A stretch of DNA of 64,000 nucleotides from Anaerolineales bacterium (GTDB lineage Bacteria > Chloroflexota > Anaerolineae > 4572-78 > J111), in contig JABTUK010000003.1 of assembly GCA_015075405.1 (NCBI GenBank), positions 992,001 through 1,056,000 on the forward strand, read 5' to 3'. The notes under the pieces are model-generated. The model did not search any database, was not told the DNA's origin, and worked only from the letters and a program-made list of their open reading frames with translations. Shown in pieces: positions 7,291-14,895 of the stretch; position 1 is the stretch's first letter; each line of letters begins with the position of its first letter. Position numbers and translations under genes: made by a program.

Positions 7291-8889
7291 ATGACAGAAC
7301 AAGTAAAGGTAGCCGAAATACCTGCCGCAGCGGCTGTGAACGGCCACGCGGCGCTCATTACCGAATTACAAGAGTATCGCCAAAGAATTGCGCAGGGCGG
7401 GGGGCCAGAGCGAGTGAAGGCGCAGCACGACAAGGGCAAACTCACCGCCCGCGAGCGCATCGCCCGACTGCTCGATGAAGGCGCCTTCCGGGAAATTGGG
7501 GCCTACCGGGTGCAGCGCCACACCGATTTCGGCCTAGACAAAGAAAATCAACCCGGCGATGCGGTGGTGACCGGCTTTGGCAAAATTGATGGCCGGCGGG
7601 TTTGTATCTTTTCTCAAGACTTCACCATTCTGGGCGGCTCATACTCAGAAGCCGTCGGCCAGAAAGTGACCCAAATTATGGATTTGGCTATGGCGGCGGG
7701 CGTGCCGGTTATCGGCCTGAACGACTCCGGTGGGGCGCGTATTCAAGAAGGTGTTTACAGTCTGGGCGCGTATGGCGAGCTTTTCTGGCGCAATACCCAG
7801 GCCAGCGGCGTGGTGCCCCAGATTAGCGTCATTCTGGGACCGTGCGCCGGGGGCGCCGTCTACTCTCCTGCCCTGACCGATTTCATCATTATGACCAAAG
7901 GCACCAGCCAGATGTTTATCACCGGGCCGGACGTTGTAAAGGCAGTCACCGGGGAAGAGGTTGATGTAGAAACCCTGGGTGGCGCTATGGCTCACGCTGC
8001 CGTCAGCGGTGTGGCTCATTTTGTAACCGACGACGAGGATCAAGCCCTCGCCCTGACCCGCAAACTCCTCAGCTACCTGCCGCTCAACAGCCTGGAGCCG
8101 CCTCCTGCCATCGAGCCAAGCGATGATCCCTGGCGCATGGAGACGCTGCTTGATACCATTGTGCCGACCAATCCTAACGAAGCCTATGATATGCAGGCTG
8201 TTATCAATGCAATATTTGATCTGGACAGTTTTCTGGAAGTCCAGGAATATTTTGCTCAAAACGCCATTGTTGGGTTTGCCCGCTTGCACGGGCAGGTGGT
8301 AGGGGTGGTGGCCCAACAGCCGATGGTGCTGGCCGGAGTGATTGATATTGATGCCTCGGACAAAATCGCCCGCTTCATCCGCTTTTGTGACGCTTTCAAT
8401 ATCCCCATTATCACCTTTGTCGACTCGCCCGGTTATATGCCTGGCGTCCACCAAGAGCATGGCGGCATCATTCGGCATGGGGCCAAAATTGTCTACGCCT
8501 ATTCCGAAGCGACGGTGCCAAAAATCACGGTCATCCCGCGCAAGGCTTATGGTGGGGCTTATGTAGTGATGGGCAGCAAATACATCCGCACCGATCTGGT
8601 CTTTGCCTGGCCCACCACCGAAATCGCGGTGATGGGGGCAGAGGGGGCTACCAATATTCTGTATCGCCGGCAGCTTAAAGAAGCGGCTGATCCGGGAGCG
8701 CTGCGGGCGCAGTTAGCCAAAGAATATCGGGACAGGTTTTCCAAGCCTTATGCCGCCGCAGCCGCCGGGGCCATTGACGATATTCTCATCCCCTCTGAAA
8801 CCCGGCCGCGCCTAATTGCCGCCCTGGAACTACTGCGCGACAAACGAGCCTCATCGCTGCCCAAGAAACATGGCACCATGCCATTATAA
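7291..8889 (+). CDS. mmdA: Acyl-CoA decarboxylase carboxyltransferase (alpha) subunit, second copy
   Basis: This is a full-length 532-residue carboxyltransferase. It starts at ATG 7291 behind an AAAAGGGGG site. The N terminus (to about residue 35) is a variable lead; the carboxyltransferase fold begins at LQEYRQRIAQGG. Motifs match the first copy: GGARIQEGVYSLGAYG, GPCAGGAVYSP, DSPGYMPGVHQEHGGIIRHG and RKAYGGAYVVMGSK. The C-terminal LPKKHGTMPL tail is the usual end of this subunit. It opens the second decarboxylase set (7291-10886). Differences between the two copies, for example GKDLGAD against SKYIRTD in the CoA-binding half, could reflect different acyl-CoA substrates; this is inference. 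Confidence 0.95.
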   Translation: MTEQVKVAEIPAAAAVNGHAALITELQEYRQRIAQGGGPERVKAQHDKGKLTARERIARLLDEGAFREIGAYRVQRHTDFGLDKENQPGDAVVTGFGKIDGRRVCIFSQDFTILGGSYSEAVGQKVTQIMDLAMAAGVPVIGLNDSGGARIQEGVYSLGAYGELFWRNTQASGVVPQISVILGPCAGGAVYSPALTDFIIMTKGTSQMFITGPDVVKAVTGEEVDVETLGGAMAHAAVSGVAHFVTDDEDQALALTRKLLSYLPLNSLEPPPAIEPSDDPWRMETLLDTIVPTNPNEAYDMQAVINAIFDLDSFLEVQEYFAQNAIVGFARLHGQVVGVVAQQPMVLAGVIDIDASDKIARFIRFCDAFNIPIITFVDSPGYMPGVHQEHGGIIRHGAKIVYAYSEATVPKITVIPRKAYGGAYVVMGSKYIRTDLVFAWPTTEIAVMGAEGATNILYRRQLKEAADPGALRAQLAKEYRDRFSKPYAAAAAGAIDDILIPSETRPRLIAALELLRDKRASSLPKKHGTMPL

Positions 8890-8908
8890 ATAGAAAGAGG
8901 GTATTACT

Positions 8909-9265
8909 TTGAATAACCTTGGACAAGGCCTCGCCATTATGATTATGGGCCTGGGCATCACCTTTACCGCCCTGGGCCTGTTCGTTGGGCTGATCCTGCT
9001 GCTAGAATATCTCTTTCCCCCCAAACCAAAAACAAAGAAGGAAGAGGCATTTCAAACTCGGTCAGCCGTCAGCCAGATGGACCGCGACACCACCGACGAG
9101 GAAATCGCCGCCGCCATCGCTATTGCTCTGGCCCACCTCTATTCTTACGAGTTGTGCCGGAGCGACCTGGGAGTTGACCTGGAAAAGGAGCGCAGCCCCT
9201 GGTGGGTGGGCGGACGATTGGAGCAGATTCCTCTGGGCAGCTTATCAATACGAGGGAGAAACTGA
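8909..9265 (+). CDS. Small membrane subunit of decarboxylase (OadG-like), second copy
   Basis: This 118-residue protein begins with a TTG codon preceded by an AGAAAGAGGG site. One transmembrane helix covers about residues 8-35 (IMIMGLGITFTALGLFVG). A Lys/Pro-rich cytoplasmic segment follows, then a soluble part with DEEIAAAIAIALAHLYSYEL, matching the EVMAVISAAVIVAIG region of the first copy. The tail (SPWWVGGRLEQI) resembles the conserved W-rich end of other OadG-like proteins. Its stop codon is immediately followed by the ATG of the biotin carrier, which suggests coupled translation. Confidence 0.82.
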   Translation: MNNLGQGLAIMIMGLGITFTALGLFVGLILLLEYLFPPKPKTKKEEAFQTRSAVSQMDRDTTDEEIAAAIAIALAHLYSYELCRSDLGVDLEKERSPWWVGGRLEQIPLGSLSIRGRN

Positions 9266-9751
9266 ATGATGAATGGAAATGTTTTATCAAGCCGGCGCGT
9301 AAAAGTTACCGTAAATGGCAAAGGGTATCTGGTTGAGGTCTTGGGCAGTCTAACCAGTTCGCCGGTGACAGTTAACGTGAACGGCCAACCCTATGTGGTA
9401 GATGTGGAACCGGCTGACACGATTGCCAAACCTACAGCAGCGTCAGCCACGGCGCTCGATACGGTAGTGCGGGAAACAGCCGCCCCCCCCAAAGCACCCA
9501 CGCCGACCGCGCCAGCCGGTCCATCTGTGCCGCACCTCAAAGCGCCGATGCCCGGCAATATCATCGAAATCAAGACCCAACCCGGCGACCGGGTCAAATA
9601 TGGGCAGCCACTCATGACTCTGGAAGCCATGAAGATGAAAAACGCCGTCCGCTCCCCTCGGGACGGGGTGGTAGCTACCGTCGAAGTCAGCCAGGGGGAA
9701 ACCGTAGGCCACGGCCAGATATTGGTCACCTTCCAGGTAGAGGGAGCATAG
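9266..9751 (+). CDS. mmdC: Biotin carboxyl carrier protein of decarboxylase, second copy
   Basis: This 161-residue biotin carrier has Lys123 in EAMKMK as the biotinylation site. The N part contains two short strand pairs with the repeated words VTVNGKGY and VTVNVNGQPY, which looks like a small internal duplication absent from the first copy. A Pro/Ala/Thr-rich linker (about 52-90) precedes the biotinyl domain (from PHLKAPMPGNIIEIK). Two ATG codons (9266, 9269) are usable behind GAGGGAGA. It lies directly after the small subunit and 10 bases before the beta subunit. Confidence 0.94.
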   Translation: MMNGNVLSSRRVKVTVNGKGYLVEVLGSLTSSPVTVNVNGQPYVVDVEPADTIAKPTAASATALDTVVRETAAPPKAPTPTAPAGPSVPHLKAPMPGNIIEIKTQPGDRVKYGQPLMTLEAMKMKNAVRSPRDGVVATVEVSQGETVGHGQILVTFQVEGA

Positions 9752-9761
9752 GAGGCAGATA

Positions 9762-10886
9762 ATGGATTTTAGTAATCTGAGTATCCTTCTCTCGGCCCCG
9801 GCCAGCCTGACCTGGCAGAATGTGGTCATGATGATTGCCGGCGGGGTATTGATTTACCTGGCCGTAGCCAAAGATTATGAACCGATGCTGCTACTGCCGA
9901 TAGGCTTTGGCTCTTTCCTGGCCAATTTACCCTTAACCGGCATTACCGGCGAGCACGGCTTTCTGGGCATCCTGTACCAATTTGGGATTGAAACGGAGTT
10001 GTTCCCTCTGCTCATCTTTATTGGCATTGGGGCTATGACCGATTTCGGCCCGCTGCTGGAAATGCCCAAAATGGCCCTCCTGGGCGCCGCGGGACAACTG
10101 GGCATCTTTCTGACCCTGATTCTAGCCCTCATTTTGGGCTTCGATATGAATGAAGCTGGCTCGATCGGCATTATCGGGGCCATTGATGGACCAACCGCGA
10201 TCTATGTCTCATCCAAGTTAGCGCCCCATCTGCTGGGGGCCATCGCTGTGACTGCCTACAGCTACATGTCTTTGGTGCCGATTATCCAGCCGCCGGTCAT
10301 GCGCTTTCTCACCACCGATGAAGAACGTAAGGTCCGCATGCCCTACACTCAACGAGAAGTCTCCCGGACCGTGCGCATCCTGTTCCCGATTGTTGTTACC
10401 ATCGTCATCTCGCTGCTGGCCCCGGTCGCTTCGCCGCTGATTTCGACGCTCATGCTGGGCAACCTCATGCGCGAAACAGGCGCAGTTGACCGGCTCAGCA
10501 AAGCGGCCCAAAATGAAATTGCCAACGTTGCGACCCTCTTCTTGGGGTTGTGCATCGGCGGCACGATGGAAGGGAACAATTTTATCAAGATAGACACCCT
10601 GCTTATCCTGGGGGTGGGTCTGTTAGCCTTTGTCCTGGATACGGCCGGCGGAGTGATGTTTGGCAAGCTGATGTATGTTCTCTCCGGCAAAAAATTCAAC
10701 CCGCTGATTGGGGCCGCCGGCATCAGCGCCTTCCCCATGTCGGCCCGCATTGTGCAGCGGTTGGGCCAGGAGTATGATTTTGAGAACTTCCTGTTGATGC
10801 ACGCCATGGGGGCCAATGCCGCCGGCCAATTGAGCAGTGTTGTGGCCGGGGGCGTCGTGCTGGCTTTGCTGGCAGGGGTGCTTTAG
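9762..10886 (+). CDS. mmdB: Na+-translocating decarboxylase beta subunit, second copy
   Basis: This 374-residue membrane protein is the ion pump of the second decarboxylase set. The GAIDGPTAIY segment carries the key aspartate, and NPLIGAAGISAFPMSARIVQ has the conserved Asn, Gly, Ser and Arg. An AGGAGG site lies just before the ATG. It lacks about 30 residues that the first copy has in loops near the N terminus and before the GADGP segment. An ordinary operon end follows; a TTGTCT / TATAGT promoter for the next gene begins 23 bases after the stop. Confidence 0.95.
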   Translation: MDFSNLSILLSAPASLTWQNVVMMIAGGVLIYLAVAKDYEPMLLLPIGFGSFLANLPLTGITGEHGFLGILYQFGIETELFPLLIFIGIGAMTDFGPLLEMPKMALLGAAGQLGIFLTLILALILGFDMNEAGSIGIIGAIDGPTAIYVSSKLAPHLLGAIAVTAYSYMSLVPIIQPPVMRFLTTDEERKVRMPYTQREVSRTVRILFPIVVTIVISLLAPVASPLISTLMLGNLMRETGAVDRLSKAAQNEIANVATLFLGLCIGGTMEGNNFIKIDTLLILGVGLLAFVLDTAGGVMFGKLMYVLSGKKFNPLIGAAGISAFPMSARIVQRLGQEYDFENFLLMHAMGANAAGQLSSVVAGGVVLALLAGVL

Positions 10887-10909
10887 AGTTATATCGCCCC
10901 GCCAAATTC

Positions 10910-10937
10910 TTGTCTAACTTTGATCCTGTGCTATAGT
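10910..10937 (+). promoter_or_regulatory. Sigma70-type promoter for AAA+ ATPase gene
   Basis: TTGTCT at 10910 and TATAGT at 10932 are separated by 16 bases. The predicted start point lies about 30 bases before the ATG at 10977. This suggests that the ATPase is transcribed separately from the decarboxylase operon. Confidence 0.55.
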
Positions 10938-10976
10938 TATAAGCGTCTATCGTGGTAAGCTACAGGAGGTTTGAGT

Positions 10977-12362
10977 ATGACAGAGTCGCGTGCTCCTAAA
11001 TTAAGAACGCTCACCGGCACCGCCGAATTGCGGCGCGAAGTCGTACCCCCTACGGGCGAACAAAATTCCCTGGAAGGGCTGGACAGCAACCTACTTCCGC
11101 TCATCGAAGAACCCCGCACCATCGAAGCCACCCGCATCCCCCCGACCCTGCTGGCCGATTTAACCCTGAAAATCCTCTATTTTGGCGGGCTGATGCAAGG
11201 CGGGCAGGTGGCTCTGGCCCTGCGGTTGCATTTTAGCGGCATCGTCGAGCCGATTCTGCGGGCGCTCAAAGCCCAACATCTGATCGAAGTGGCCGGCGGC
11301 AGCACCCTCAACCCGGTTTCCTACCAATATACCATCACCGATAAGGGCAGCGAACGCGCCCGCGAACTTTTAGAGCGCAACCGTTATGTGGGGCCGTGCC
11401 CGGTAACGCTGGAACATTACATCGAGGTGGTCAAAGCTCAAGCAAAAATCCGGCCTGTGGTGAAAGACGCCGATGTGCGACAGGCCCTGCGCGGCTTGAT
11501 TCTATCTGACAATATCGTGGAGCGCATCGGCCCGGCGGTAAATTCCTACGAGTCGCTCTTTATTTACGGCCCTCCCGGCAACGGTAAAACCAGTATTGCC
11601 AAAGCCATCGGGCTGCGCCTGCTGCCCGGCAATGTCATGGTTCCCCACGCTATCTACGAGGACGGCCAGATTATCAAAGTGTTCGATCTGTCCACCCACC
11701 GGCCTGTGGTGGCCGAGGACGCGCAACTGGCCGAAGCCAACCGGCTGGACAAACGCTGGATTCGCTGTTTTCCACCGGTGGTTATTACCGGTGGCGAATT
11801 AACCCTGTCGGACCTGGAACTGGCCTGGAGCGAGTCGAGCCGCTTTTACGAAGCGCCTTTTCAGTTAAAAGCCAACAATGGGCTGCTGGTGATTGACGAC
11901 TTTGGCCGGCAGCAAATGGCCCCCGGTGAGTTGCTCAACCGCTGGATCGTGCCGCTGGAGGAACGGCTGGACTTTTTAACCTTCCACACCGGCAAAAAAT
12001 TTGCCATCCCCTTTGAAACCCTGATTGTTTTCTCCACCAATCTTGACCCGGCCGCCCTGGTAGATGAAGCTTTTCTGCGCCGCATTAGCCACAAGCTGGG
12101 CATCGGCGACCCCACCGAAGAGCAGTTCCGAGCGATTTTGATGGATACCTGCGCCGCTCGTGGTTTTAAGTTTGACCAGGCCGCCTATGATTATCTGCTT
12201 CAGGAATATTACCTCCACATGGGGCGGCCCATGCGCGCCTGCCATCCCCGTGATTTGTTGAAGCAGATGATTATTTTTGCCAACTATCGCGGCGAGCCGC
12301 TGGTCATGAATCAAAAACTGGTAGACCTGGCCGCCCACTCTTACTTTGCCGATTTTTTCTAA
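10977..12362 (+). CDS. AAA+ ATPase with N-terminal winged-helix-like domain
   Basis: This 461-residue ATPase has Walker A GPPGNGKTS (Lys204), Walker B LLVIDDFG near residue 305 and a sensor region IVFSTNLDP. Residues about 60-130 (LTLKILYFGGLMQGGQVALAL through YTITDKGSERARELL) look like a winged-helix domain in which a target specificity switch of 'gene on/off by DNA binding' is plausible. The C part (MGRPMRACHPRDLLKQM) is an AAA+ lid. The ATG at 10977 has AGGAGG at 10964-10969; a TTG at 10971 is too close. Similar proteins occur in Chloroflexota next to pilus or secretion genes, but no such genes are here. Role is unknown; it could be a regulator or a remodelling ATPase. Confidence 0.85.
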   Translation: MTESRAPKLRTLTGTAELRREVVPPTGEQNSLEGLDSNLLPLIEEPRTIEATRIPPTLLADLTLKILYFGGLMQGGQVALALRLHFSGIVEPILRALKAQHLIEVAGGSTLNPVSYQYTITDKGSERARELLERNRYVGPCPVTLEHYIEVVKAQAKIRPVVKDADVRQALRGLILSDNIVERIGPAVNSYESLFIYGPPGNGKTSIAKAIGLRLLPGNVMVPHAIYEDGQIIKVFDLSTHRPVVAEDAQLAEANRLDKRWIRCFPPVVITGGELTLSDLELAWSESSRFYEAPFQLKANNGLLVIDDFGRQQMAPGELLNRWIVPLEERLDFLTFHTGKKFAIPFETLIVFSTNLDPAALVDEAFLRRISHKLGIGDPTEEQFRAILMDTCAARGFKFDQAAYDYLLQEYYLHMGRPMRACHPRDLLKQMIIFANYRGEPLVMNQKLVDLAAHSYFADFF

Positions 12363-12376
12363 ACTAAGCGCACGCT

Positions 12377-12446
12377 AAAATTTCCGTAGGACGGCATCCC
12401 TATGCCGTAAGCTGACGCATGGGGATGCGTCAGCTACGGAAATTTT
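12377..12446. repeat. Palindromic three-way-junction element, copy A3
   Basis: The outer arms AAAATTTCCGTAG and CTACGGAAATTTT are perfect complements. Inside are ACGGCAT-CCCT-ATGCCGT and GCTGACGCAT-GGGG-ATGCGTCAGC. It lies 14 bases after the ATPase stop codon. Confidence 0.88.
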
Positions 12447-12482
12447 GAAATGCGTTGGGTATAAACTAAAATTGATATAGGT

Positions 12483-12595
12483 GTCCAGAAAAATTCTTTC
12501 CCAACAATCAAGGTAGCAAAGTAGCAGTTTGTTACCTGCTACCCTGCTACTCTGCTACTTGCTACCTTTCAGTGACGAAAACTTTTCTGGAGAAC
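12483..12595. repeat. GTAGCA-word repeat flanked by CCAGAAAA / TTTTCTGG arms
   Basis: CCAGAAAA near 12484 and TTTTCTGG near 12584 are inverted. Between them a run of the degenerate word GTAGCAAA/GTAGCAG is followed by its complement (CTGCTACC, CTGCTACTT, GCTACC). A related copy is at 24230-24350. One-armed versions of the word are near 39105 and 58568. Confidence 0.7.
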
Positions 12596-12602
12596 TATAG
12601 CA

Positions 12603-13436
12603 ATGAAGCTACCCCTAAAAATTGATCAAACTTTCGCCTCTCACCTGTTGGGCAAACCGAAAGCCACAACGCTGGAGAACAGAGTTTTCAATGCTGTCGC
12701 CATGCTTGCCGGCCTGACCGGGTTACTCACCCTGGCCCAAAACCTTGTTTTAGAACTGCCGTTCATCCATAGCGCCCTCTCTATAATAGCAATCTTTGTA
12801 GGGGCCTTCTTCTACACTTGGTCGCTTAAGAGCAGAAAATATAAACCCTTAGTCATCCCAATTTTTACTTTATTTCTGGGCTTGATCGCAGCCAGTTGGT
12901 TTGCTACAGGTGGATCATTGGGGCCAACCAGTTTTATTTTCTTTAATCTGTTTATATCAGGCACTATCCTCTTTAAAAAACCGCAAAATATCTTATTTTT
13001 GGGCAGCACCCTGCTCATCGTCATTGTGTTATTGATTACCGAATATTTCAAGCCTGATACAATCTGGCCCTACTTTGATAAATCCCAAAGATTCCTGGAT
13101 GTGGGCATAACGTTAGTGACATGTCTAGGCATCACCGGCGCCTTAGTGCATCTGGTAACCTCGGAACATCAACGAGAACGAGACCTTAACGAACAACTCT
13201 ATCAACAAACGCTCAAAGACAAAGAAGCTCTGGAAAAAGCCTTGAAAGAAATTAGAGTATTGAAAGGGTTAATCCCCATTTGCGCCAACTGCAAAAAGAT
13301 TCGAGACGACCAGGGTTTTTGGCATCAAGTCGAAAGCTACATCGCCGCTCATGCCGAAGTGGCCTTTACTCACGGGATTTGCCCCGAGTGTAAGCTTAAG
13401 TTGTACCCGGAAATTTTTGGCGAAAAAAAAGAGTAA
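12603..13436 (+). CDS. Membrane protein with C-terminal CxxC/CxxC module of signalling proteins
   Basis: This 277-residue protein has about six hydrophobic helices between residues 30 and 190, then a linker helix (LNEQLYQQTLKDKEALEKALK), then a C-terminal module ILKGLIPICANCKKIRD...FTHGICPECKLKLYPE. That module, with CANC and CPEC as a probable metal site, is common at the C terminus of histidine kinases, PAS proteins and response regulators, but here no kinase or receiver domain is present. The exact residues read VLKGLIPICANCKKIRD. It may be a sensor that has lost or never had a catalytic domain, or a partner for a kinase elsewhere. The ATG follows GGAGAACTATAGCA. Confidence 0.8.
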   Translation: MKLPLKIDQTFASHLLGKPKATTLENRVFNAVAMLAGLTGLLTLAQNLVLELPFIHSALSIIAIFVGAFFYTWSLKSRKYKPLVIPIFTLFLGLIAASWFATGGSLGPTSFIFFNLFISGTILFKKPQNILFLGSTLLIVIVLLITEYFKPDTIWPYFDKSQRFLDVGITLVTCLGITGALVHLVTSEHQRERDLNEQLYQQTLKDKEALEKALKEIRVLKGLIPICANCKKIRDDQGFWHQVESYIAAHAEVAFTHGICPECKLKLYPEIFGEKKE

Positions 13437-13445
13437 CCACCCAGG

Positions 13446-13521
13446 TGTCATTGCGAGCGAAGCGAAGCAATCCCCAGGTTGCGATAAGAAGATTGCTTCG
13501 GCCTACGGCCTCGCAATGACA
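13446..13521. repeat. TGTCATTGCGAG palindromic repeat
   Basis: TGTCATTGCGAG at the left is matched by CTCGCAATGACA at the right, with inner GAAGCAATC / GATTGCTTC pairing. This type of mobile palindrome is widespread in environmental genomes. Relatives are at 14577-14673 and 22233-22346. Confidence 0.8.
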
Positions 13522-13534
13522 TAGGCTGCTCAGA

Positions 13535-14053
13535 TTACACTTCCTCCTCAGACAACTGCTCGACAAACCGCCGGGCATCTCGATCATGGGGGTTGGCCTG
13601 AACCGCCCGCTGAAACCAGTGGAGCGCCCGCTCATTTTCCCGGCGATCCAGATGAACCAACCCCAAATTATAAGCCACATTGGGCGCAATCGGGTTTAGC
13701 TCGATGGCCCGCTCAAAAGCGGCAATGGCCCGCAGTTGCTCCGCCTCTTTAGCCAAAATAGGGTTGCCCAGGTAAGCCGCCCCCAGATTGGTCCAGACCA
13801 TCGGATTGTGTGGAACCCGCTCACTCAGCGGTTCCAGCACCGCCACGGCCTGGGCAAACTTCTTGGCTAAAATATAGGCCCCCCCCAAATTCAGCGCCGC
13901 GTCCTGATTGTCCGGCTCCATTTGATGCGCCCGCTCCAAAAAACGGGTCGCTTTGGCAATATCACCCCGGTGCAGGGCTTCTGTTCCCCGACGCAGCCAA
14001 TCAAAAAACCGTTTCTGGTCAGGTTGAGCTTGTTTCTTGACGTCTTTTTTCAT
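13535..14053 (-). CDS. TPR-repeat protein
   Basis: This 172-residue protein consists almost wholly of tetratricopeptide repeats, a scaffold for protein binding. Four units are visible, for example AATRFLERAHQMEPDNQDAA-type helices: ALHRGDIAKATRFLERAHQ, AKKFAQAVAVLEPLSERVP, RAIAAFERAIELNPIAPNVA and ERALHWFQRAVQANP. The basic N terminus (KKDVKKQAQPDQKRF) has no signal sequence, so the protein is cytoplasmic. It starts 2 bases after the NUDIX gene stop, so the two are probably co-translated, although no functional link is known. Partner unknown. Confidence 0.85.
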   Translation of the reverse strand: MKKDVKKQAQPDQKRFFDWLRRGTEALHRGDIAKATRFLERAHQMEPDNQDAALNLGGAYILAKKFAQAVAVLEPLSERVPHNPMVWTNLGAAYLGNPILAKEAEQLRAIAAFERAIELNPIAPNVAYNLGLVHLDRRENERALHWFQRAVQANPHDRDARRFVEQLSEEEV

Positions 14054-14055
14054 CT

Positions 14056-14553
14056 CTATTTCCGTTCGTGCTGAAAGAATCGGGCGGCGGCCTCGGTGTG
14101 GGTAGGAAAGGCTAATTCTGTTGGCGCAGTAATGACCAGCCGCTCAGTGGCTTCCTCATTAGATTCAAAACGCGGCAAATCAGCCGCCGTGAACGCCGGC
14201 CCTAACCCGAAGACAAGAATGTAACCCTCGCGCCCGCTCAACGCACAAAAATCATCAATGGCCTCAGGGTCAATCACCACCCCTGTTTCCTCAAGCAGTT
14301 CGCGGGCCGCAGCTTCCTGCCAGGTTTCGCCAAAATTGATAAAACCGCCGGGCAAGGCCAGCTTTCCCTGCTGGGGCCTAATCCCGCGCCGAACTACCAG
14401 CAAACCGTCGTCTACCGGCAGCAAGACCACCGCCACCGGCTCCGGGTTGAGAAAGGAGGTCTGGCCGCAGTTGGCGCAGATGCGCGGCCAGGCTTGTCCG
14501 GACTCAAACGGATGGCCGCAGTAGGAACAGTGGGCGTTTTTGTAGTAGGACAT
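14056..14553 (-). CDS. NUDIX hydrolase with N-terminal zinc ribbon
   Basis: This 165-residue hydrolase acts on a nucleoside diphosphate linked to another group. The Nudix box is complete: GFINFGETWQEAAARELLEE followed by TG, with the catalytic REXXEE pattern intact. The first 30 residues form a zinc ribbon with two CxxC pairs (CSYC and CANC). That layout, ribbon plus Nudix, is seen in ADP-ribose- and NADH-pyrophosphatase relatives such as NudC-like proteins. The NudC-specific SQPWPFP sequence is not present, so the substrate is left open. A GAGGAA ribosome site precedes the ATG. It is the first gene of a two-gene unit with the TPR protein. Confidence 0.9.
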   Translation of the reverse strand: MSYYKNAHCSYCGHPFESGQAWPRICANCGQTSFLNPEPVAVVLLPVDDGLLVVRRGIRPQQGKLALPGGFINFGETWQEAAARELLEETGVVIDPEAIDDFCALSGREGYILVFGLGPAFTAADLPRFESNEEATERLVITAPTELAFPTHTEAAARFFQHERK

Positions 14554-14576
14554 GCGTTTCCTCGGCTAATCAGCCA

Positions 14577-14673
14577 TGTCATTTCGAGCGACGTTAGGAG
14601 CGAGAAATCCTCTAATCCGTGGTTTGCAGACGACGGTCTCGGAGATTTCTCGGCTTTCAGCCTCGAAATGACA
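14577..14673. repeat. TGTCATTTCGAG palindromic repeat
   Basis: TGTCATTTCGAG and CTCGAAATGACA are the outer arms; GAGAAATCCTC and GAGATTTCTC pair inside. It lies just upstream of the NUDIX gene and shares most of its sequence with the copy at 22233-22346. Confidence 0.82.
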
Positions 14674-14895
14674 TAAGAGATGAGTAGTTACGGATTTTAA
14701 ACACAAAGCAGTCAGAAAGCAAAGGTTGGTTGCAGCGAAAGTGGTGAGGTTAGGCAACGCCAAGAAAATAATTATCCAAATTCTGTGATACGTAAGGCGT
14801 GATGCGTGATGATTTCCAGGCAAGATTTCTTACGCATCACGTATCACGCATCACCCCGGTGAGAATAATTGGATGATTTAAATCTTGGGATTACC
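14674..14895. other. Intergenic stretch with CACGCATCACG word palindrome
   Basis: No gene is seen. A run of the word GTGATGCGTGATACGT (14786-14812) faces its complement (14830-14854). Further out, AATTATCCAAATTCT and AGAATAATTGGATGATT also pair, so the stretch 14771-14878 can form a long imperfect hairpin between the convergent ends of the surrounding minus-strand genes. Confidence 0.6.
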
